NCBI RefSeq assembly: GCF_016583835.1
Contig: NZ_NRRW01000029.1
Coordinates: 1 to 47,380, forward strand
Origin: Thiococcus pfennigii
GTDB taxonomy: Bacteria > Pseudomonadota > Gammaproteobacteria > Chromatiales > Chromatiaceae
Direction: 5' to 3'
DNA length: 47,380 nt
Shown: positions 12,831-20,924 of the stretch, piece by piece
How positions within the stretch are numbered: position 1 is the first letter of the stretch
Layout: every line of letters begins with the position of its first letter
The notes under the pieces: model-generated
Told to the model about the DNA's origin: nothing
What the model saw: the letters and a program-made list of their open reading frames with translations, nothing else
Databases searched by the model: none
Position numbers and translations under genes: made by a program

Positions 12831-13559
12831 ATGCCGCGTTTTGAGATACAGGGCGAAGGCCGAGAGACCCATCGCAAGCGCAAGCGAACCTACGTCGCCG
12901 CGACCGCCGACGAGGCGCGCGCGAAGGCCGAGGCCGACGGAACCCTCGTCGAATCGGTCCGGCTCGCCGCCGGGGAGGCCACCGAGACCGAATCCTCGAC
13001 GGCGCCCAAGCCGAAGCCGGCGACCGCGAAGGCATCGACCAAGCCAGCAGCGCCCAAGAAGACACCCAAGAAGACGGGCGCCAACCCAAAGACCGTGAAG
13101 GCCCCGCCGGACACGAACGAGACGGCGGCACCCGGCGCGACTCAGTCACCGACCAGCGATGCCAGGGCCGAAAGCGCCGCAGTCAAGGAGGCCGGCGCCG
13201 AGAGACGGTCGAAGGCCCCACCGCCTATCGCGCCGGTGGCGATCGAATCGGCGCCCCCGATGACCCCGACCCCGCCTGTTTCGACCAGCCCAGCCGGGCC
13301 GGATCCCATCGCGCCGCCGGCGCCCACGCCGCACGCCGCATCGGCGGCAAGCGAGCCCCGGGAGACGGAGACCGCCCCGTCCGCCTCAACGAACGAGCCC
13401 GAACCGATACCGGAGGCGACACCGCCGGCACCGGCCGCGCCACCCAAGGCCCCGACGAAGCAAACCCAGCCCCGCGCCGGCCGCGCCCCTTCCGGCTGCC
13501 TGCCCGTCCTGATCGGCGGCGTGGGGGTCGGGCTGCTGACGGCACTGCTGTTGCTTTGA
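12831..13559 (+). CDS. Ala/Pro-rich protein with C-terminal membrane anchor, function unknown
   Basis: 242 residues preceded by a strong GAGGAGAGGGGG site. Three parts are visible. Residues 1-45 (RFEIQGEGRETHRKRKRTYV, then ATADEARAKAEADGTLVESVRL) resemble the beta-beta-alpha 'YxAxdxdEArakaeadGl' module seen at the N-terminus of type II secretion F proteins. Residues 46-218 are low-complexity Ala/Pro/Thr/Lys. Residues 219-242 form a single hydrophobic tail segment (GCLPVLIGGVGVGLLTALLLL). This looks like a small cytoplasmic sensor or adaptor domain tethered by a long flexible arm. No named family is claimed. Confidence 0.7.
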   Translation: MPRFEIQGEGRETHRKRKRTYVAATADEARAKAEADGTLVESVRLAAGEATETESSTAPKPKPATAKASTKPAAPKKTPKKTGANPKTVKAPPDTNETAAPGATQSPTSDARAESAAVKEAGAERRSKAPPPIAPVAIESAPPMTPTPPVSTSPAGPDPIAPPAPTPHAASAASEPRETETAPSASTNEPEPIPEATPPAPAAPPKAPTKQTQPRAGRAPSGCLPVLIGGVGVGLLTALLLL

Positions 13560-13768
13560 GTTCAGTGCCGCGACGCCCCGAAGGCCCCCTGATCGATCCC
13601 GTCCTCCGTCCGGAGCATCCGGCGGCCGGGTAGTCCTCCGGCGCCTGACGAGGCCGAAGATGGGGGCCTCGCACCCGGGCGACTGACCGACGAGGGTCGG
13701 CGCAGGACGTCAAGGCATCACCCAAGAATCTGTTCCATAAACGGAAATTTCTCGGCGGGAGATGTCCC

Positions 13769-14323
13769 ATGGCGGCGGCCCGGACCAGCTTGACACACCC
13801 CCTGCAGATCTCGGTGGTCCGCGCGAGCCCGGCGCATGGCCGGATCGGGATCACCTTCTGCCCGGGCAAGCGCGACCGTTTCGCCCGCACAGGGGCCTGG
13901 GAGCGCGATCTGGGCGTCGATCTGGACGCCATCGCCGCCTGGGGGGCCAAGCTGGTGCTGACGCTGGTCGAGCCGGCCGAACTGGTGACCCTCGAGGTGC
14001 CGGGGCTCGGTCGGGAGATCGAGCGCCGAGGCATCGCCTGGCGTCATCTGCCGATCGCCGACTATTCGGTCCCGACCGAGGCGTTCGAACGGCAGTGGGC
14101 GACGGATGGCCGCGAGATCCGCACGCTGTTGCGCAACGGGGATGATGTGCTCGTCCATTGCCGGGGAGGCCTGGGCCGGGCGGGCATGATCGCCGCGCGG
14201 TTGCTCGTCGAGCTGGGCATGGAACCCGAGGACGCCATCCGCTACGTCCGCCGCGAACGCCGGGGCGCCATCGAGACGCCGTCGCAACTCGCGGTGGTGC
14301 GTCGAACCTTGCCCAGTCGCTGA
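13769..14323 (+). CDS. CDKN3-like dual-specificity protein phosphatase
   Basis: 184 residues. The cysteine phosphatase signature Cys-X5-Arg is intact (VHCRGGLGRAGM, Cys131 and Arg137), and Asp98 in HLPIADYSVP fits the general acid. GITFCPGKR near residue 27-36 is shared with bacterial CDKN3/KAP-like phosphatases. Start chosen at 13769 because GGGAG lies 8 bases upstream. Only 13 bases separate it from the next gene, a kinase-like protein, so the two are almost certainly co-transcribed. Substrate unknown; the neighbour is the obvious candidate for partner or target. Confidence 0.85.
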   Translation: MAAARTSLTHPLQISVVRASPAHGRIGITFCPGKRDRFARTGAWERDLGVDLDAIAAWGAKLVLTLVEPAELVTLEVPGLGREIERRGIAWRHLPIADYSVPTEAFERQWATDGREIRTLLRNGDDVLVHCRGGLGRAGMIAARLLVELGMEPEDAIRYVRRERRGAIETPSQLAVVRRTLPSR

Positions 14324-14336
14324 GCGGGGACCGGGG

Positions 14337-15023
14337 ATGCACAGCGGCCTGCCGCCGATCGATACCGCCACCATGCAGCGCGTCGGCGGACAATTGGGAA
14401 CGAACCCGGCCGGCGTCTTTCAAGACGACCGCGGGCGCCGCTACTACGTCAAGACGCTGGAGTCACCAGAGCACGCCCGCAACGAGGCGGTCGCCGCCCG
14501 GCTCTACCAACTGACGGGCGCCCCGACCTTGACCTATGTGCGCACGGCCCAGCCCGACCAGATCGCGACGGAATGGGTCCTGCTCGAGAAGAGGCGCATC
14601 GCCCATTTCACCGAAGGGGAACGCAAACAGGCGCAGCGATGGTTCGGGGTGCATGCCTGGACGGCCAATTGGGACGCCGCCGGCTTCGATGGCGACAATC
14701 AGGGTGTCGTCGCCGGACGGGTGCTGACGCTCGATGTGGGCGGAGCGCTGGCCTTTCGGGCGCGCGGCGACCCCAAGGGTCGCGCGTTCGGCATCCAGGT
14801 CGACGAGATCGAGGTCATGCGAAGCGATGATCGCAACCCACACGCCGTCAAACTCTTCGCCGACATGGGTCCCGACGACATCGCAGAGGCCATCGCGGTC
14901 GTGGTGCGGATCCCCGACGACTCGATTCGCCAAGCCATCATCGATAGCGGCGGCAGTCGCCGGCTGACCGACAAGATGATCGCCCGCAAGGCCGATATGG
15001 CCAGGCGTCTGAGATCGAATTAG
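14337..15023 (+). CDS. Stand-alone HipA/polyvalent-type protein kinase-like protein
   Basis: 228 residues resembling the kinase-like domain found in phage polyvalent and head-morphogenesis proteins and distantly HipA/PI-kinase folds. Visible landmarks are a glycine-rich start (GTNPAGVF), Lys39 in YYVK, Glu50 in HARNEAVAARLY, a hinge-like TEWVLLEK, the catalytic-loop-like ANWDAAGFDGDNQ (Asp113, Asp120, Asn121), and a metal-binding Asp133 in LDVGGAL, then RARGDPKG. All key polar positions are present, so activity is plausible. A GGGGA site precedes the ATG. It follows the phosphatase by 13 bases. Family identification is from motif memory; target unknown. Confidence 0.75.
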   Translation: MHSGLPPIDTATMQRVGGQLGTNPAGVFQDDRGRRYYVKTLESPEHARNEAVAARLYQLTGAPTLTYVRTAQPDQIATEWVLLEKRRIAHFTEGERKQAQRWFGVHAWTANWDAAGFDGDNQGVVAGRVLTLDVGGALAFRARGDPKGRAFGIQVDEIEVMRSDDRNPHAVKLFADMGPDDIAEAIAVVVRIPDDSIRQAIIDSGGSRRLTDKMIARKADMARRLRSN

Positions 15024-15155
15024 ACGGCGCGGCCGAGCGCCTCCCGCCGGGGTGAAGCGACGGATCATCCTTGGCGTTCCACTTGGCAGGGCTCGCCTCC
15101 TCTGGGCAGGCCCGAGAACGTCCGGCCCGGGTCGAACGACGCTTCCCCTCGCGCC

Positions 15156-15181
15156 CGAACCCCGGACGAATCCGGGGTTCG
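15156..15181. terminator. Bidirectional terminator-like hairpin
   Basis: CGAACCCCGGA, CGAA loop, TCCGGGGTTCG: a perfect 11-bp stem between the convergent kinase-like gene and the small secreted protein gene. No T-run on either side, so strength is uncertain. Confidence 0.55.
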
Positions 15182-15220
15182 AGCCTCGGGCCGCACGGCC
15201 GTGCAGCCCGACATCGGCAC

Positions 15221-15598
15221 TCAGATCTCGCCGTCCTCGCGCGACTCGGCCGCGGCCGTCCGCTGATTGAGGTACTCGTTGCGCATGACCGCCGAGCGCG
15301 GCAGCGGGCTGGCGTCGGGGTTGTCCAGCATGAAGGTATCGTAGGAGGTCAGCCGGTATCCGTCCGAGGACTCGCGCGGGACATAGCCTTCGATCTCCGT
15401 GGTGAGGTCGGGATTGCCCCGGTACAGGGTGTACAGCGACACCTGCACATCGCTCGACGCCGTCTTCGGCACCGCCCTGATGAACTGGCTGCCGTAGCGG
15501 GTGTCGAGATCGGGATTGTTGAAGCCGCCATAGATGTCGTCGGCCAGCGCCGCGTGGCTGGCCAGGGTGAGGGCGGCGGCAGTCATCAATGTCTTCAT
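15221..15598 (-). CDS. Small secreted protein, function unknown
   Basis: 125 residues. A clear signal peptide (MKTLMTAAALTLASHAALA, cleavage before DD) is followed by a roughly 105-residue mature part containing YGGFNNPDLDTRYGSQFIRAVP and a charged, Glu/Arg-rich end. Start chosen at the ATG 15598, with GAGG seven bases upstream; a TTG two codons earlier is less likely. It diverges from the ECF sigma operon across about 275 bp. A secreted protein divergent from sigma/anti-sigma genes is often a regulon member, an inference only. No family recognised. Confidence 0.75.
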   Translation of the reverse strand: MKTLMTAAALTLASHAALADDIYGGFNNPDLDTRYGSQFIRAVPKTASSDVQVSLYTLYRGNPDLTTEIEGYVPRESSDGYRLTSYDTFMLDNPDASPLPRSAVMRNEYLNQRTAAAESREDGEI

Positions 15599-15801
15599 CG
15601 TCAAACCTCGGTAATGTCTTCGTCACAGTTGAAGGAACCGGAGCCTGCCGAGCGCCGCTGCCCGGGCGCGGGTGGCCCCGGACCGAACCCCGTGGGTTCG
15701 AGCGTCTCGCCGGCTGGTGGTCAAGTCTTGGCTTACCCCTTGGCTCCATGACGGAACACGTCGGTGTGCTGTCATGAACCCGTAACCCAGGCGGCGAGGC
15801 C

Positions 15802-15842
15802 TTTATTCCCAACGAAGAAATTTTTTCGTGATCGGGAATAAA
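15802..15842 (+). promoter_or_regulatory. Inverted repeat just upstream of the ECF sigma gene
   Basis: TTTATTCCC (15802-15810) and GGGAATAAA (15834-15842) are perfect inverse arms, with an inner CGAAGAAA/TTTTTTCG partial pairing. It is 31 bases before the sigma ATG, in otherwise GC-rich DNA, so it is either a leader hairpin or an operator. It also contains TTTTTT, so it could terminate transcription entering from upstream. Confidence 0.6.
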
Positions 15843-15873
15843 ACCCGGCGGCGGGTGGTTGTGTGACGGGAAT

Positions 15874-16404
15874 ATGAACGAGACATTGCGATTCGAAGAA
15901 TTGATCGTGCCGCACCTGGATGCGGCCTATAACCTCGCGCGTTGGCTGACCCGCAACGACGCCACGGCGCAAGAGGTGGTTCAGGAGAGTTGCCTGCGCG
16001 CCCTGAAGGCCCTGCCGCGCTTTCGCGGCGACGATGCACGCGCCTGGCTGCTCACGATCGTGCGCAACCAGAGCTATAGTTGGCTCAAGAAGACGGCGGG
16101 GCCGCGTCTCGTCGACATCGACGACGAGACCGGGCTCGACGATGACGACCAGGCCCGCCTGTCGCACAAGGAGACGCCGGAGACCTGGCTGAGCCGAACC
16201 CAGGACCGGATGCTCCTGACGCAGACACTGGACGCGCTCCCGGCCACCTATCGCGAGGTCATCGTCCTCAAGGACCTGGAGGACATGTCCTACAAGGAGA
16301 TCGCGCAGGTGATCGGCACGCCGCTCGGCACCGTGATGTCGCGGCTGGCCCGCGGGCGCGAGATGTTACGCACCAGACTACTGGCTTCCGAATGGACGAC
16401 ATGA
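15874..16404 (+). CDS. ECF (sigma-70 family) RNA polymerase sigma factor
   Basis: 176-residue extracytoplasmic-function sigma factor. Region 2 is seen at residues 6-75 (YNLARWLTRNDATAQEVVQESCLRAL, then FRGDDARAWLLTIVRNQSYSWLKK). Region 4 is near 115-172 (LDALPATYREVIVLKDLEDMSYKEIAQVIGTPLGTVMSRLARGREML). The middle lacks region 3, as expected. Start at ATG 15874 is preferred over a TTG at 15859 because GACGGGA precedes it. The 3' end overlaps the anti-sigma gene by 13 bases, so the two are coupled. Confidence 0.95.
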   Translation: MNETLRFEELIVPHLDAAYNLARWLTRNDATAQEVVQESCLRALKALPRFRGDDARAWLLTIVRNQSYSWLKKTAGPRLVDIDDETGLDDDDQARLSHKETPETWLSRTQDRMLLTQTLDALPATYREVIVLKDLEDMSYKEIAQVIGTPLGTVMSRLARGREMLRTRLLASEWTT

Positions 16405-17144
16405 ACTGCCGCGCTTGCCTCTACTGGCTGCAGGCGTATATCGACAGCGAGGCGCTGGACGCGGAGATCGAGGCCAAGCTGCACGCGCACCTGGACGGCT
16501 GCCCGAAGTGCCGCGAGAGGCTCGCCGCGCTGGAGCTGCTCCGCCAGGGCGTCCGCGAGCGCCTGCCCTATCACCCGGCGCCTTCGGACATGTCGCGCCA
16601 GGTGCTCGCGCGGGCCGAGGCCGAGGAACGCACGGCGCAGGCGCAGCGGGCGGAGCGACGCGCGTCCTGGGCCAGGCTGGCGCTCGCCGCGGTGGTGCTG
16701 GCGATCGTCGCGATCCTCTACTTCGCGGCGTCCTCGTCTCGGGACGGCCTCGCCGAGGACTTCGTCGCGCGGCACGAGCATTCCCTGCTGGAGGACCACC
16801 TGACCGACCTGGCCACCTCCGACCCGGCCATGCTCGCGGCCTGGTTCGCCGCCAGGCTCGACCGCGCCCCGCCGGTCGCGGACTTCGACCGAGCGGGCTA
16901 TCGGTTGCTCGGGGGGCGGCTCGATTTCATCGAGCACCGCACCATCGCCGCGCTCGTCTACGGCCACCAAGGACATCCCATCAATGTCTTCGTGATGCCG
17001 GCGACCAAGGCGGACCGCCCCCTGCGCCGTGTCACCCGAGGCGGCGCGAACCTGATCGCCTGGCGCCAAGGCCAGTGGGCCTACTGGGCCGTCGCCGATC
17101 TGGACACGAAGGACCTCCAGGCCCTGCGCCAGCTCATCGAGTGA
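16392..17144 (+). CDS. Membrane anti-sigma factor with zinc-binding N-terminus
   Basis: 250 residues. The cytoplasmic N-terminus is a ZAS-type anti-sigma domain: MNCRACLYWLQAYIDSE, then HLDGCPKC, giving the His-X3-Cys-X2-Cys zinc site. One transmembrane segment lies around residues 95-115 (LALAAVVLAIVAILYFAA). A roughly 130-residue periplasmic sensor domain follows. The overlap with the sigma gene implies stoichiometric expression. It resembles Fe/redox- or envelope-stress-responsive ChrR/RsrA-class factors in zinc site only; the signal is unknown. The ATG at 16392 has an in-frame alternative three codons on. Confidence 0.9.
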   Translation: MDDMNCRACLYWLQAYIDSEALDAEIEAKLHAHLDGCPKCRERLAALELLRQGVRERLPYHPAPSDMSRQVLARAEAEERTAQAQRAERRASWARLALAAVVLAIVAILYFAASSSRDGLAEDFVARHEHSLLEDHLTDLATSDPAMLAAWFAARLDRAPPVADFDRAGYRLLGGRLDFIEHRTIAALVYGHQGHPINVFVMPATKADRPLRRVTRGGANLIAWRQGQWAYWAVADLDTKDLQALRQLIE

Positions 17145-17208
17145 CGAAGGTCGCGCAAGGGCGCCGTCCGGGGACCCGAGGCCGGCGCCGCCTGTCAGCG
17201 CCTGGTCC

Positions 17209-18771
17209 TCAGCCGCTGCCGGCAACGAGTCGGGCAGCGAGGTCCGCCAGGTCCGGCGAAGCGCTCGTGTCGACCGAGATCAGGTGGGTCAGCTCCTCCC
17301 CGGCCGGCGGCTCCTGGCCACTGAGCTGCAAGTCGAGGACCGCCTCGTCCGCCTCGGACGGATCGCCGCCGGCGCGCCGGCGGGCCGCGAGGCGCTCGCG
17401 CAGCACGGCCTCCGGCGCGTGCGCGCAGAGGATCCGGCACGGGCAGCCCAGCGCCTCGGCGAGGGCGAGAAAGGCCCGGCGCTGATCGCGCCGCAGGAAG
17501 GCCGCATCGACGAGCACATCGTAGCCGGCCGCCAGCACGGCGCGCGCCAGCGCGCGCAGCCGCTCGTAGGTCCAGGCCGTCGCCTCGCCCGTGTAGATGT
17601 CGCCGACGGTCGCGGTCGAGTCGGCGTCGGCCGCCAGGCCGAAGAGCCGCTTGCGCTCGATGTCCGACCGAATCCGGATCGCCGCCAGGTGCTCGAGCAG
17701 CTCGCCTGCCAGCCAGCTCTTGCCGGACCCGGAGAGGCCGTGCAGCAGGATCAGGGTCGGTCGCCGGGACCGGGTGTAGCCCTCGGCGAGGTCCAGGTAA
17801 CGGGCAAGGTCGCGCCGCTCGACGGCGGCCTCGGCCGGCGGGACCTGCGCCTGGCCGAGGCGGATGGCGATGACCTTGGCCCGCACCATGGCCCGATAGA
17901 TCTTGTAGAGATCGAGCAGCGGGAGACCAGCGTAGTCGCCGGTGAGTGCCAAGTAGCGGTCGAGGAAGCGCCGTGCGAGGACCGCGTAGCCGCCCTCGTC
18001 GAGGTCCATGACGAGGAAGGCGACCTCGCTCATGGTGTCGATCCAGCGCAGCTCGGGGCTGAACTCGATGGCATCGAAGATCACCACCTCGTCGGCGACG
18101 ATCGCGATGTTGCCGCGGTGCATGTCGCCATGGCACTCGCGGATGTGGCCGTCGCGCCGGCGCTGCGTAATCTCCTCTCGGAGGGCCTCGGCGCGCGCGC
18201 GCGTCCAGGCCTCGAGGGCGTCGATCCGCCCCGCCTGATCGGCCGCGAGCCCCGCGCGGATCTGCCGGAAGTTCTCGAGCATCGGGCCAAGCACCGCCGC
18301 CTCGCGGCCGTAGTCGCTGTCGGGCGGCGCCACGGGGATGTGCGCGTGAAAGTCGGCCACCCGCACGGCGATGCGCTCGACGATATCCATCGTCACCGTG
18401 CGGCGGCTCAGGAGGGCCTCCTGCGAGAAGCGGCGCATCCGGACCGCCCATTCGATCGCCTCGCCGTCGCCGCCGATCCGCGGGCGCGCCGGCGTGCCCG
18501 TGACCGGCTCGACCGAGAGATAGAGCTGCGGCGCCAGGCGGCGGTTGAGACGCAACTCCTCGCCGCAGAGCGTGCGGCGCCGCACCAGCGTCGAGAAGTC
18601 GAGGAAGCCCAGGTCGAGCGGCTTCTTGAGCTTGTAGGCGAAATCGCCGGCCAACAGGACGACCGAGATGTGGGTCTCGATCCGCTCGACCTCGGTCACC
18701 GGATGGGGATAGGCGCCCGGCTCGAGCAGGCCTTCGATCAGGGTTTCGAACTCTGTGGTGGGCATCGTCAT
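17209..18771 (-). CDS. Aminoglycoside phosphotransferase-like / AAA P-loop kinase fusion
   Basis: About 520 residues from the ATG at 18771 (MTMPTTEFETLIEGLLEPG). The N-terminal half is a choline/aminoglycoside-kinase-like fold: FAYKLKKPLDLGFLDFS, then the Brenner motif ECHGDMHRGNIAI and FDAIEFSPELRWIDTMSEVAFLVMDL. The C-terminal half is a Zeta-toxin/gluconokinase-like P-loop kinase: LILLHGLSGSGKSWLA with complete Walker A, and RSDIERKRLFG. Fusions of this architecture are widespread and conserved but their substrate is not established. It is annotated here on architecture alone. Antibiotic resistance should not be inferred. Confidence 0.88.
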   Translation of the reverse strand: MTMPTTEFETLIEGLLEPGAYPHPVTEVERIETHISVVLLAGDFAYKLKKPLDLGFLDFSTLVRRRTLCGEELRLNRRLAPQLYLSVEPVTGTPARPRIGGDGEAIEWAVRMRRFSQEALLSRRTVTMDIVERIAVRVADFHAHIPVAPPDSDYGREAAVLGPMLENFRQIRAGLAADQAGRIDALEAWTRARAEALREEITQRRRDGHIRECHGDMHRGNIAIVADEVVIFDAIEFSPELRWIDTMSEVAFLVMDLDEGGYAVLARRFLDRYLALTGDYAGLPLLDLYKIYRAMVRAKVIAIRLGQAQVPPAEAAVERRDLARYLDLAEGYTRSRRPTLILLHGLSGSGKSWLAGELLEHLAAIRIRSDIERKRLFGLAADADSTATVGDIYTGEATAWTYERLRALARAVLAAGYDVLVDAAFLRRDQRRAFLALAEALGCPCRILCAHAPEAVLRERLAARRRAGGDPSEADEAVLDLQLSGQEPPAGEELTHLISVDTSASPDLADLAARLVAGSG

Positions 18772-18897
18772 CGCTGTCGCTGTGGCGGCCTGAACGGCCA
18801 AAAGGTCAGTCGAACCGCGGGTTGATCGGCCCATCCGGCTTCAGTAACCTTCGCCGGTCGAACGAACCCTCGCACCCAAGTTTAGAGAAAGACGCCT

Positions 18898-19098
18898 ATG
18901 ACCATCGAACGCATCGTCCTCGCCGTCGCCGGCTCCTTCATCCTGCTCTCGCTCGCGCTCTCGCAGCTGCACAGCCCCTACTGGCTGTGGTTCACGGCCT
19001 TCGTCGGGGCCAACCTGCTGCAATCGGCCTTCACCGGCTTCTGCCCGCTGGCCGTGATCCTCAAGCGCCTCGGCAAGAAGCCCGGCGCGGCCTTCTGA
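18898..19098 (+). CDS. DUF2892/YgaP-like small inner-membrane protein
   Basis: 66 residues with two hydrophobic segments ([34 protein letters not shown]) and the typical [15 protein letters not shown] end. This matches the transmembrane domain of the rhodanese YgaP and stand-alone DUF2892 proteins. Role unknown, often near sulfur metabolism. A second DUF2892 gene lies at 44667-44885. It is divergent from the phosphotransferase fusion. Confidence 0.9.
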   Translation: MTIERIVLAVAGSFILLSLALSQLHSPYWLWFTAFVGANLLQSAFTGFCPLAVILKRLGKKPGAAF

Positions 19099-19131
19099 TC
19101 AGGCCCCGATCCAGCCGGGCCGAGCCGGCCG

Positions 19132-20460
19132 TCAGTCGACGATCGGTTCGGCCCAGACGTCGTGGTCGCCGGCCGCGGTGACCTCGACCTCGATGAAGTC
19201 CCCTGGCTCCAGCTCCCAGGCCCCGGGCACGATGACCACCCCGTCGATCTCCGGCGCATCGAACTCGCTGCGTGCGACGACCCGCTCGGGCTCCACCTCG
19301 TCGACCAGCACCGTCAGCCGCTGCCCGACGCGCGCCGCGAGCCGCGCGCGGCTGATCTCGGCCTGCACCGCCATCAGCGCCGCCAGCCGCTCCTCCTTGA
19401 CGGACTCCGGGACTGGATTCGGGAGCTCATTGGCCGCCGCACCGGCCACCGGCGAGTAGGCGAAGGCGCCGACGCGATCGAGCTGGGCGTCGCGCAGGAA
19501 CGCGAGCAGGCGCTCGAAATCGGCCTCGGTCTCGCCGGGAAAGCCGACGATGAAGGTGCTGCGCAGCGCAAGCTGGGGACAGCGCCCGCGCCAGCGCGCG
19601 AGCCGCTCCAGGACCCGCTCGGCGGCGGCCGGGCGGCGCATCGCCTGGAGGACCGCCGGGCTGCCATGCTGCAGCGGCATGTCGAGGTACGGCAGGATCA
19701 GGCCGTCGGCCATCAGCGCGATCAGCTCGTCGACCTGCGGATAGGGGTAGACGTAGTGCAGTCGCACCCAGGCCGGCAGCTCACCGAGGGTGCGGGCCAG
19801 CGTGACGATATCGGTCGCGAGCGGACGGGTACCCCAGAAGCCCGGTCGGCCGCGCCGGTCGTGGCCGTAGGCGCCCGTATCCTGGGCGATGACCAGCAAT
19901 TCGCGCACGCCCGCCTCGACGAGCCGCCCGGCCTCGTCGAGGACCTCGCCGATCGGCCGGCTGACGAGGTCGCCTCGCAGGCTCGGGATGATGCAGAAGC
20001 GGCAGCGGTGATTGCAGCCCTCGGCGATCTTCAGATACGCATAGTGGGCCGGCGTGAGCCGGACGCCCTGCGCCGGCACCAGGCTCAGGAACGGCGCGTG
20101 CGGGGCCGGCAGGTGGGCGTGGACCGCGTCCATGACGGCCTCGTCGGCGTGCGGACCCGTGATCGCCAACAGCTCCGGGTGGGCGGCGCGCACCAGCGCC
20201 TCGCGCGCCCCGAGACAGCCGGTGACGATGACCCGGCCGTTCTCGGCCAGCGCCTCGGCGATCGCCTCGAGCGACTCCTCGACGGCCGCGTCGATGAAGC
20301 CGCAGGTGTTGACGATGACCAGGTCGGCCCCGGCATAGGTCGGTGAGATGCCGTAGCCCTCGGCACGCAGCTGCGTCAGCAGCCGCTCGGAATCGACGGT
20401 CGCCTTCGGGCAGCCAAGGCTGACGAAGCCGACCTGCGGCACCCCATCATCGTTCATCAT
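19132..20460 (-). CDS. rimO: Ribosomal protein S12 methylthiotransferase
   Basis: Radical-SAM enzyme that methylthiolates Asp88 of ribosomal protein S12. It shows the UPF0004 domain with its three cluster cysteines ([22 protein letters not shown]), the radical-SAM CNHRCRFC, and a TRAM-like C-terminus ([30 protein letters not shown]). The DAPEIDG end and SLGCPK(A)TVDSE start distinguish RimO from MiaB. Starts at 20481, 20460 or 20457 are all possible; 20460 is taken because the earlier residues have no family counterpart. Confidence 0.95.
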   Translation of the reverse strand: MMNDDGVPQVGFVSLGCPKATVDSERLLTQLRAEGYGISPTYAGADLVIVNTCGFIDAAVEESLEAIAEALAENGRVIVTGCLGAREALVRAAHPELLAITGPHADEAVMDAVHAHLPAPHAPFLSLVPAQGVRLTPAHYAYLKIAEGCNHRCRFCIIPSLRGDLVSRPIGEVLDEAGRLVEAGVRELLVIAQDTGAYGHDRRGRPGFWGTRPLATDIVTLARTLGELPAWVRLHYVYPYPQVDELIALMADGLILPYLDMPLQHGSPAVLQAMRRPAAAERVLERLARWRGRCPQLALRSTFIVGFPGETEADFERLLAFLRDAQLDRVGAFAYSPVAGAAANELPNPVPESVKEERLAALMAVQAEISRARLAARVGQRLTVLVDEVEPERVVARSEFDAPEIDGVVIVPGAWELEPGDFIEVEVTAAGDHDVWAEPIVD

Positions 20461-20924
20461 CGTCGTCTCTCGCATCGGCAATCCGGTTCAGGTCGGGCGG
20501 TGAGCAGGCCCTGGCATGCCTGCACGGCGGAGCGCCGACCCCGCACCGGCCCTCACCTTCGCAGACGCCTGCGACAAGGTCGTCGACGCCGCGTTGCTGG
20601 TCAGGAATCGAAGGGCCATGACGCCCGCTGGGATCTCGCCGAGCGCATTCGCGCCCCTGTGATCGAGAGGACCGACCCATTCAGGTCAGCCACGGGCCGG
20701 GGAGCGGTCGGCGTGCGAATCGTCAGCGGGACATCGGGGCGGCTGATCCCAAGGCTCATCGACCAAAAGGACCGACTGGCTTGCCGAGGGGCCGCGCGTC
20801 CCTCTGACCCATCCCCACAGGCGCTACAGACCCGGGCGTTCACTGGTCGAGAGGTGGCCCTCGAAGGTCTCGACTTCGCCGCGGCGACGCGGTGTCTCGG
20901 CGATGACCCCACGTCTGTCCGGCA
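20461..20924. other. Intergenic region, no gene seen
   Basis: About 460 bp between rimO and the CheB-CheR hybrid, both on the minus strand. The open frames have no domain character. It must carry the rimO promoter and the 3' end of the hybrid gene; no clear hairpin was found. Confidence 0.45.

Noticed and set aside
15751-15780. GGAAC...GTC ECF-type promoter ahead of the sigma gene
   Set aside because: The spacing between the elements is too short for the usual 15-17 bases, and it lies before the terminator-like inverted repeat.
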